From the NCBI GenBank assembly GCA_030689795.1, contig JAUYEO010000068.1:1-15871 (forward strand): a DNA stretch of 15,871 nucleotides, written 5' to 3'. Within the stretch, counting starts at the first letter, position 1; each line of letters opens with the position of its first letter. This document shows positions 6,625-12,696 of the stretch, piece after piece. A program made the translations under genes and the position numbers. This DNA is from Desulfobacterales bacterium. GTDB lineage: Bacteria > Desulfobacterota > Desulfobacteria > Desulfobacterales > RPRI01. The notes beneath the pieces are model-generated. The model had not been told where the DNA came from, did no database searches, and worked only from the letters and a program-made list of their open reading frames with translations.

Positions 6625-7620
6625 TTACGGGTCCGTCTTTTTCCCATATTCTTCGATAAAAACCGGAATGAATTTGTTGAGATCTTCAACCACACAAACA
6701 TCCGATTCATTGAAAATCGCCGCACCGGGATCTTTATTTATTGAAACAATGAATCCGGAACCCCGCATTCCGGCCAGATGCTGCGAAGCGCCTGAAATGC
6801 CGCAAGCCATGTAGAGCTCCGGCGCCGCCTGAGCTCCGGTCAACCCTACCTGCTGCCTGTATTCAAGCCATCCCCTGTCGATCAGTATTCTGGAGCCGCC
6901 GACAGCAGAACCCGGAAAAATATCGGCAAGCCTGTATATCAGATCAAGATTTTCCTTTGCCCCTATTCCATTCCCTGCCGAGACAATCACTTTGGCTTCG
7001 GAAATGGAAGAATCCTGGAATTTACAGCGCCTGATCCCTTTTGCCAGGGTAAATTTCGGAGCACATTCAACTCTTCTTGTTTCCACTCTTCCGGGACTTG
7101 CGTTATCCGGTTTATACGGCTCAAATATGCCCGGTTGAACTGTTATAATCACAGGTTCGGAATCGGCGGTTATATGAGCATTTATTTTCCCATAAAACAT
7201 CTGCCTCCTGAAGCATATCTTTCCTCCTGCTTCACTCAGACCTTCAACACCTGTAATGCATGCAGCCTTCATCCGGACCGCAAGGCCGGAAGCAAAATCA
7301 AGTCCGCATGGTGTATGCCCGATAATAATAAAAGAAGGGGGAAATTCCTCCGCAAGATTGTTTATGACCGTCTTGTATATTTCAGCATTATACAATGCAA
7401 GCTCATTTATTTCTATTGCGACGGCGTCCAATCCTGTTGTGTGTGTGATTTCAAAAGAAAGTTTTTCCGGTTCCCTGCCCAGGATAATAACCTTGATTTC
7501 GGCAGGGCAAATCTTTTTAATTTTATCGGCACAGGCAGCAAGCTCAAAAACAACGGATTTTACCTTGTTTTCATGATGTTCAGCAATAATAAATATTAAC
7601 TTCTGGTCAGGTTTCCGCAT
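6625..7620 (-). CDS. etfA: Electron transfer flavoprotein, alpha subunit
   Basis: EtfA, 331 residues. With EtfB it forms the FAD-containing heterodimer that accepts electrons from acyl-CoA dehydrogenases. The C-terminal FAD-binding domain is intact: GSR at 242-244, QVGLTG at 257-262, PELYMACGISGASQHLAGM at about 267-285 and SINKD at 293-297. The N-terminal half is more divergent, which is usual for this subunit. The start lies 9 bp after the etfB stop, and AGGTGG overlaps that stop, which indicates translational coupling. I cannot decide from sequence by eye whether the pair is a simple or a bifurcating ETF. The nearby acyl-CoA dehydrogenase is the obvious candidate electron donor. Confidence 0.94.
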   Translation of the reverse strand: MRKPDQKLIFIIAEHHENKVKSVVFELAACADKIKKICPAEIKVIILGREPEKLSFEITHTTGLDAVAIEINELALYNAEIYKTVINNLAEEFPPSFIIIGHTPCGLDFASGLAVRMKAACITGVEGLSEAGGKICFRRQMFYGKINAHITADSEPVIITVQPGIFEPYKPDNASPGRVETRRVECAPKFTLAKGIRRCKFQDSSISEAKVIVSAGNGIGAKENLDLIYRLADIFPGSAVGGSRILIDRGWLEYRQQVGLTGAQAAPELYMACGISGASQHLAGMRGSGFIVSINKDPGAAIFNESDVCVVEDLNKFIPVFIEEYGKKTDP

Positions 7621-7629
7621 TCGCCACCT

Positions 7630-8406
7630 TCAGGTAATAAAGGCTTTTTGACTCAATATCCGGATAAGCTTTGCCGCTTTTTCCTGCACAGATCCTGAAA
7701 GAACATATCCGTCTCTTCTCTTTTCAGGAATTGTTATCCGTGAATTTATTTGTTTCGGGTCAGTTTTGCCAATCAGATCTGAATTGATTGTCCTTATTTC
7801 GGCCCTGTTTGCCCGGAGCACATTTGAAAGTGACGGATAACGCGGTTTGTTGATGCCCCCCTGAATTGTAAGGAGAGCCGGAAGAGTCAGTTCAAAAGAT
7901 TCAATCAGACCCCCATCCATTTCTCTTTCAACGTAAATGCTTTTTTGATCAGGCGATATCTCCTGTTTAACAACAAATGATACGCATGGCATTCCCGTCA
8001 TTTCCGCGGCAAGGGGGCCGACCTGGCCCTGCATATAATCTTCCGACATGGCGCCTGTAAAAATAAGGTCGTAAATATTTTCTTTTATGTAAGACGCAAT
8101 ACAGGCTGCGGTTACAAAAGGGCTGATATATCCATCGGCATCGCAGAAAATATGAATTCCTGCATCCGCCCCCATTCCAAGAGCCCTTCTTATGATATCC
8201 TTTGAGTTTTCAGGTCCTACGGAAAGAACATCGAGTCCAACAGATTTATTGCTGTCTCTTATGGAGAGCGCTTCTTCAAGCGCAGATTCATCAAAGCGAT
8301 TCATCTTGTAAGAAAGCGGCTCCTTGTATATCCACTTCTGCGAATCATCGATGATAAATGAACTGTCTGATTCGGGAACCTGTTTAACGCAGACAAGTAA
8401 TTTCAT
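7630..8406 (-). CDS. etfB: Electron transfer flavoprotein, beta subunit
   Basis: EtfB, 258 residues and full length. The opening MKLLVCVKQVPESDS and the family signature region (VEREMDGGLIESFELTLPAL, then INKPRYPSL) are typical. The loop DLIFTGAMSEDYMQGQVGPL is the nucleotide-site segment seen in bacterial EtfB. It is the first gene of the minus-strand etfBA pair. The upstream bases (TTTTTGAA before the ATG) give no clear Shine-Dalgarno. The 238-bp region between this gene and the divergent histidine phosphatase holds a dispersed repeat and a hairpin, so promoters for both directions should lie there. Confidence 0.94.
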   Translation of the reverse strand: MKLLVCVKQVPESDSSFIIDDSQKWIYKEPLSYKMNRFDESALEEALSIRDSNKSVGLDVLSVGPENSKDIIRRALGMGADAGIHIFCDADGYISPFVTAACIASYIKENIYDLIFTGAMSEDYMQGQVGPLAAEMTGMPCVSFVVKQEISPDQKSIYVEREMDGGLIESFELTLPALLTIQGGINKPRYPSLSNVLRANRAEIRTINSDLIGKTDPKQINSRITIPEKRRDGYVLSGSVQEKAAKLIRILSQKAFIT

Positions 8407-8450
8407 TTCAAAAAGATTCCGATGTCATCATCCGTTTGCTTCCAGTCCTT

Positions 8451-8495
8451 CTTCGTGACCTTCGTGGTGAAAATTCGGACTTTTCACGAAGCCGT
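8451..8495 (+). repeat. Dispersed repeat module, copy C
   Basis: CTTCGTGACCTTCGTGGT (8451-8468) is the right arm of the CCACGAAG-type inverted repeat, followed by GGACTTTTCACGAAGCCGT (8477-8495). The left arm seen in the copy at 15001 is missing here. It lies in the divergent etfB/histidine phosphatase region. Confidence 0.7.
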
Positions 8496-8529
8496 AATTA
8501 TTGATAATCGTAATTTATAAAAATACCCT

Positions 8530-8568
8530 TGTCAAGAAAAACGAACGCTTGCTCGTTTTTTCTTGACA
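8530..8568. repeat. TGTCAAG...CGA / TCG...CTTGACA hairpin, copy 1
   Basis: TGTCAAG-A5-CGA (8530-8544) pairs with TCG-T6-CTTGACA (8553-8568) around an 8-nt loop, with one unpaired T. The hairpin at 14862-14903 has the same ends, the same CGA/TCG inner pairs and the same 8-nt loop length, but different paired bases in the middle. It lies between the divergent etfB and histidine phosphatase genes, so it may be a regulatory site, a terminator-like structure or a mobile palindrome. Confidence 0.7.
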
Positions 8569-8644
8569 TCCCCTGAAACCGCATAGTAGCTTTTATATAA
8601 AATAACCGGGGAAAATCCGCAATCCGGAGAGGATTTTTTAAAAC

Positions 8645-9355
8645 ATGGGTGAAATTTACTTTGTAAGACACGGACAGGCATCGTTCGGAGAGAAAGACTA
8701 TGATCGCCTTTCACCGACCGGCATAAGGCAGGCTAAACTCCTCGCGCAGCATATGGTTCGGACCGGGCAATCTTTTGACGCTGTTTACTGCGGAACGTTG
8801 CTGCGGCAAAGAAACACTGCAAAGGAATTGATCGATTCCTTCTCGGAACGCGGCATTGATATTCCGGAATTGTCCATATCAGGTGATTTTGACGAGGTTG
8901 ATTCACTGGCTGTCTGGACCGCCCAGATCCCGATGATGCTCGGGGAAAATCCCGCTCTCTCCGCCGACCTTGAAAGAGTTTACAGCGACAAAAAAACTTT
9001 TCAGAGAATTTTTGAACAGGTAATGTACAGATGTGTATCCGGGAATTTCGATAAACCCGGGGTTCCGTCATGGTCTGATTTTAAAAAACGCGTGAGAAGC
9101 GGAATATGCAAGATTATGGAAACATACGGATCGGGACGGAAAATAATAATATTTACTTCCGGCGGTCCGATTTCAGCCGCAGTTCAGCATGCACTCGGGC
9201 TTACCGACAGCAAAGCAATCGAAATATCCTGGCAGATAATGAATGCTTCGGTTACAAGATTCAAATACAATTCAAGGGGCATGATGCTTTCGGTTTTCAA
9301 TGATATTACGCATATGGAGATGGAAAAAGACAAAGATCTGATAACCTATCGCTGA
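8645..9355 (+). CDS. Histidine phosphatase superfamily protein lacking the second catalytic histidine
   Basis: Phosphoglycerate-mutase-like protein of 236 residues. The nucleophile motif RHGQ is at residues 8-11, the phosphate-binding arginine is probably R54 (LLRQRNTA), and a candidate acid is E84 (DFDEVD). The C-terminal motif normally containing the second catalytic histidine (HGG) reads FTSGGPIS, so the histidine is replaced by S172. A TSGGPI variant like this occurs in some family members, so it is probably not an error. Activity and substrate are uncertain. The start has GGAGAGG at 8626-8632, a rather long 12 bp before the ATG. It is followed 42 bp later by the acyl-CoA dehydrogenase gene on the same strand, which suggests an operon. 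Confidence 0.85.
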   Translation: MGEIYFVRHGQASFGEKDYDRLSPTGIRQAKLLAQHMVRTGQSFDAVYCGTLLRQRNTAKELIDSFSERGIDIPELSISGDFDEVDSLAVWTAQIPMMLGENPALSADLERVYSDKKTFQRIFEQVMYRCVSGNFDKPGVPSWSDFKKRVRSGICKIMETYGSGRKIIIFTSGGPISAAVQHALGLTDSKAIEISWQIMNASVTRFKYNSRGMMLSVFNDITHMEMEKDKDLITYR

Positions 9356-9397
9356 CAAGTGATATTACGCTACCATATTTATAAAAGGAGTTTTTTT

Positions 9398-10603
9398 ATG
9401 GACTTTGAAGTATCCGACAAAATGAAAACAATTATCATGATGATAGGTGAATTTGTTGATAAAGAACTCATCCCGATGGAACAGGATTTTCTTTCAAAAC
9501 CTTTAAAAAGTCTGATTTCCGAAATAGAAAAAAAACGAGAGCTTGTAAAGCAGATGGAGCTCTGGGCTCCCAATCATCCGAAAGAATACGGCGGAATGGG
9601 GCTTGATCTTGTCGAACACGCCCTTGTTTCAGAAGCCCTCGGCCGTTCGCCTCTGGGCCATTTTGTTTTCGGATGCCAGGCTCCGGATGCAGGCAATATC
9701 GAGATACTGAACATGTTCGGGACCAAAGAACAAAAGGAAAAATATCTGCGCCCTCTTATTGAAGGAAAAATACGAAGCTGCTTTTCAATGACCGAGGTTG
9801 ACATGCCGGGATCAAATCCTGTCATGCTCCAGACCACAGCGGTGAAAGAGCAGAATGATTATGTCTTAAACGGGCAGAAATGGTACACATCGTCAGCGGA
9901 CGGGGCCGAATTTGCCATAGTCATGGCCGTAACCAATCCTGAAGCTCCGCCATATTTGCGCGCAAGCATGATTATTGTTCCGACCAATACTCCCGGCTTC
10001 AATCTTGTCCGTAATATTTCCGTAATGGGACATGCCGGTGAAGGCTATTTCAGTCACGCTGAAATATTATACCAGTCCTGCCGCGTACCGCAGACAAACC
10101 TCCTGGGATCTGAAGGTCATGGATTTGTAATAGCCCAGGAACGGCTTGGTCCCGGACGCATTCATCACTGCATGCGCTGGATCGGAATCTGCAACAGGGT
10201 TTTTGACCTTATGTGCTCCCGCGCCGTTAAAAGAGAGATATCCTCCGGGAAAACCCTTTCGACAAAACAGATCATTCAGTCATGGATAGCGGAATCCGCA
10301 GCAGAAATACAGGCCGCACGTCTGATGGTTTTGCATGCCGCATGGATGATCGAAAAGGTCGGGGCAAGCTCGGCCAGAAAGGAAATATCTCTTATAAAAT
10401 TCATGGTCGCAGGAGTCATGCAAAAAGTTATCGACAGGGCACTGCAGGTACACGGTGGTCTGGGCATGACCGACGACACCATTATTTCTTTCTTCTACCG
10501 CCACGAAAGGGCGGCAAGAATCTATGATGGCGCAGATGAAGTTCACAAAATATCGGTCGCAAAACGGATTCTTAAAGAATACGAAGGGAAACAGATTAAA
10601 TAA
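9398..10603 (+). CDS. Acyl-CoA dehydrogenase, ACAD11-like subfamily
   Basis: FAD-dependent acyl-CoA dehydrogenase fold, 401 residues. Recognisable segments are CQAPDAGNIEIL (93-104), RSCFSMTE (126-133), GPGRIHHCMR (251-260), HGGLGMTDD (352-360) and YDGADEVHK (376-384). The GPGRIHHCMR and DGxDEVH segments are typical of the ACAD10/ACAD11 branch. The position of the usual catalytic glutamate (YEG in medium-chain enzymes) holds aspartate (D377). From what I know, ACAD11 proteins act on phosphorylated 4-hydroxyacyl-CoAs produced by a linked APH kinase. The chosen ATG has AGGAG seven bases upstream. A GTG 39 bp earlier would add 13 residues but has no such site. ETF genes lie divergently upstream and a matching kinase downstream. 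Confidence 0.92.
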   Translation: MDFEVSDKMKTIIMMIGEFVDKELIPMEQDFLSKPLKSLISEIEKKRELVKQMELWAPNHPKEYGGMGLDLVEHALVSEALGRSPLGHFVFGCQAPDAGNIEILNMFGTKEQKEKYLRPLIEGKIRSCFSMTEVDMPGSNPVMLQTTAVKEQNDYVLNGQKWYTSSADGAEFAIVMAVTNPEAPPYLRASMIIVPTNTPGFNLVRNISVMGHAGEGYFSHAEILYQSCRVPQTNLLGSEGHGFVIAQERLGPGRIHHCMRWIGICNRVFDLMCSRAVKREISSGKTLSTKQIIQSWIAESAAEIQAARLMVLHAAWMIEKVGASSARKEISLIKFMVAGVMQKVIDRALQVHGGLGMTDDTIISFFYRHERAARIYDGADEVHKISVAKRILKEYEGKQIK

Positions 10604-10632
10604 TAAATGATCAGGCCGGATATGTGTAAAAC

Positions 10633-11355
10633 ATGAATTATCTGAAATTTAAAAAATCGGTATCAAATTACGCGAAAGATTTTTTCAACGAAGATTTTTT
10701 TGAAAACCGCAAAAATATACGGATAAAGAAAGAGAGCACTGTTGCAAAAAATCTTGAGAAAATTTTTGATGCAACCCTTAAGATAAGCAATAAAAAAGGC
10801 TTTCAGGCAATGACCATGCGTGATTTAAGCAGGGAAGCCGGGCTCAGCATGGGAGCGCTCTACTCCTATTTTTCCAGCAAGGAAGATCTGCTGAAAATGC
10901 TTCAGAGTCAGAGAAGGTCTGTAACAAAAAGAATCCTGGAAGAATACATTAACCATGAAACAGGCATTGCGGATAAACTTCGCACCGCGATAAGAATACA
11001 CCTGTATCTGAGCGAAGCCATGCAGCCGTGGTTCTATTTTTCATATATGGAAACCAAAAATATTTCCGGCCCGGAACAGGCAAAAGCGATTGAAAGCGAG
11101 CTTTATACGGAAAAGATATTCGAAAATATATTAAAAGATGGCGAAAAATCGGGAGTATTTCTCCACAGAAATCATCAGCTCACAGCAAGCGTCACCAAGG
11201 CGATGCTTCAGGACTGGTATCTGAAGCGCTGGAAATACGCTAAAAGAAATGTTTCCGTCGAGCAATACGCGAAATATCTGATAAGCATAATAGAAACTTT
11301 TTGTCTTTCATCCGAACATGAAAACGGGCGTAAAAAATCAAGGAGAGAGCTTTGA
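10633..11355 (+). CDS. TetR/AcrR-family transcriptional regulator
   Basis: TetR-type regulator, 240 residues. The DNA-binding helix-turn-helix is at about residues 60-81 (MTMRDLSREAGLSMGALYSY, then FSSKEDLL), preceded by an unusually long basic N-terminal stretch of about 35 residues. The C-terminal half is the ligand-binding region, and its effector cannot be read from sequence. Given the neighbours, an acyl-CoA ligand is plausible, as for FadR-like and other TetR regulators of fatty acid catabolism. The gene starts 29 bp after the acyl-CoA dehydrogenase stop, so co-transcription is likely. The ribosome binding site is weak (GGAT about 11 bases upstream). The operator is not identified. Confidence 0.9.
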   Translation: MNYLKFKKSVSNYAKDFFNEDFFENRKNIRIKKESTVAKNLEKIFDATLKISNKKGFQAMTMRDLSREAGLSMGALYSYFSSKEDLLKMLQSQRRSVTKRILEEYINHETGIADKLRTAIRIHLYLSEAMQPWFYFSYMETKNISGPEQAKAIESELYTEKIFENILKDGEKSGVFLHRNHQLTASVTKAMLQDWYLKRWKYAKRNVSVEQYAKYLISIIETFCLSSEHENGRKKSRREL

Positions 11356-11359
11356 AATA

Positions 11360-11580
11360 GCTGGTACAGGTAATGGGTTCTGCCGTTTTGCAAGAAGGAG
11401 ACTCGGACTCCGTCAACGGCAGCAGATTCGCTCCCATTAAACCTGAACAGCCCCAGTGGAAATGCGCCCACGAAGCTGTTCTTTCGTCTCTGCCTGTTTC
11501 TCTTTATTGACAATCAGGGGGCGTTGTTATGTTTCGTAAAAATTTCTTGCAAAATGGCAGAACCCATTACCTGTGCCAGC
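11360..11580. mobile_element. 221-bp MITE-like element with 37-bp terminal inverted repeats
   Basis: The 37 bases at 11360-11396 (starting GCTGGTACAGGTAATGGGTT) are inverted at 11544-11580 with only two mismatches. The interior of about 147 bp has no complete gene. One minus-strand frame runs through it but shows no family I recognise. I find no clear target-site duplication. The element lies between the tetR stop and the kinase gene and ends 40 bp before the kinase start. TTGACA at 11507-11512 inside it could be part of a promoter. Confidence 0.72.
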
Positions 11581-11619
11581 GTCGAAGGGCATATTCTGTA
11601 AGGGTCTCAAGGAGTAAAA

Positions 11620-12696
11620 ATGGATCACATTGATGGCGCAACAACCATCAGAAAGGGTGAAGAACTTGATGTTGCCCGGATCGAAGAGTTTATTAAAGAC
11701 TCCGTTCCGGGTTTAAACGGTTCTCTTATAATAAATCAGTTTCCGAAAGGGCACTCTAATCTTACTTATCTTCTTTCAATAGGAGAAAAAGAGTTTGTTC
11801 TCAGGCGGCCCCCTTTCGGAAGAAAAGCCAAATCGGCGCATGACATGAGCAGGGAATACAGGATTTTAAAAGCTCTCAGGCCCGTATATTCTTATTGCCC
11901 GGAACCTTTCACCTATTCGGAAGATGAAACCATAATGGGCTGCCCTTTTTATATAATGCAGAGAATACGGGGCATTATATTGCGCCGTGATTTTCCGCAA
12001 GGCATGACTATTACTCCTTCTAAGACAAAAGAACTGTATCAGAAGGTATTGAAGGTTCAGTACGAACTTCATACGATTGATTACAGGAAAATAGGACTTG
12101 AGAATATCGGAAAGCCGAACGGCTATGTTAAGCGGCAGGTAGCCGGCTGGTGTGAACGTTACAAAGCAGCGCTTACAGCGGATGCTCCGGATGCCGTAAA
12201 GGTAATGGACTGGCTCACAGAGCATATGCCCCCGGATTCAATAAATACCGGGCTTGTACATAATGATTTCAAGCTTGACAACGTAGTGCTTGATGAATCG
12301 GATCCGATTAATATTGTCGGCGTGCTCGACTGGGAAATGGCCACAATAGGAGACCCTTTAATGGATCTGGGGAGTTCTCTTGCATACTGGATTCAAAGCG
12401 ACGATCATCCTGACATGCAGGCGATACGGATGATGCCGACAAACACCGAAGGAGCGCCGACAAGGGAAGAGCTTATCGGACTTTACTCAGAACTGTCAGG
12501 GCGTAAAATCGATAATTTTGATTTTTATTACTGCTTCGGCCTGTTCAGGCTTGCCGCCATAGCTCAGCAGATTTACTACCGCTACTATCACGGTCAGACA
12601 AAGGACGAACGGTTTAAAACCATGATAATCGGAGTGCATGTTCTCGAGAACGCCGCCCGCCGCATTGTTGACAAATATGGTTCACAGATCAATTAA
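11620..12696 (+). CDS. APH-family kinase, ACAD10/ACAD11 N-terminal-like
   Basis: Phosphotransferase of 358 residues. It resembles the kinase half of animal ACAD10/ACAD11: QFPKGHSNLTYLL (40-52), FVLRRPP (59-65), GYVKRQVAGW (168-177), HNDFKLDN (214-221; catalytic D216, metal ligand N221) and LDWEMATIGDP (236-246; metal ligand D237). The usual ATP-binding lysine in the N-lobe appears as arginine (R62), as in the related mammalian sequence I remember. LvaA of the Pseudomonas levulinate pathway belongs to the same superfamily and phosphorylates 4-hydroxyvaleryl-CoA. A hydroxyacyl-CoA substrate is therefore inferred. AAGGAG at 11609-11614 fixes the start. The stop overlaps the stop of the convergent synthetase gene. 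Confidence 0.9.
   Translation: MDHIDGATTIRKGEELDVARIEEFIKDSVPGLNGSLIINQFPKGHSNLTYLLSIGEKEFVLRRPPFGRKAKSAHDMSREYRILKALRPVYSYCPEPFTYSEDETIMGCPFYIMQRIRGIILRRDFPQGMTITPSKTKELYQKVLKVQYELHTIDYRKIGLENIGKPNGYVKRQVAGWCERYKAALTADAPDAVKVMDWLTEHMPPDSINTGLVHNDFKLDNVVLDESDPINIVGVLDWEMATIGDPLMDLGSSLAYWIQSDDHPDMQAIRMMPTNTEGAPTREELIGLYSELSGRKIDNFDFYYCFGLFRLAAIAQQIYYRYYHGQTKDERFKTMIIGVHVLENAARRIVDKYGSQIN

Noticed and set aside
7135..7599. A 154-codon plus-strand reading frame across etfA
   Set aside because: It is antisense to a well-conserved etfA, and its predicted protein resembles no known family.
8563..8602. TTGACA at 8563-8568 with the perfect palindrome TTTTATATAAAA at 8591-8602 as a sigma-70 promoter for the histidine phosphatase
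   Set aside because: The spacing (over 25 bp to a TATA-like -10) is too long, and TTGACA is one arm of a hairpin. A promoter is expected here, but I cannot place it.
11208..11513. A minus-strand frame through the 3' end of tetR and the 221-bp element
   Set aside because: No family resemblance, and it spans a gene end and an inverted repeat. Treated as a chance frame, although an ancient transposase remnant cannot be excluded by eye.
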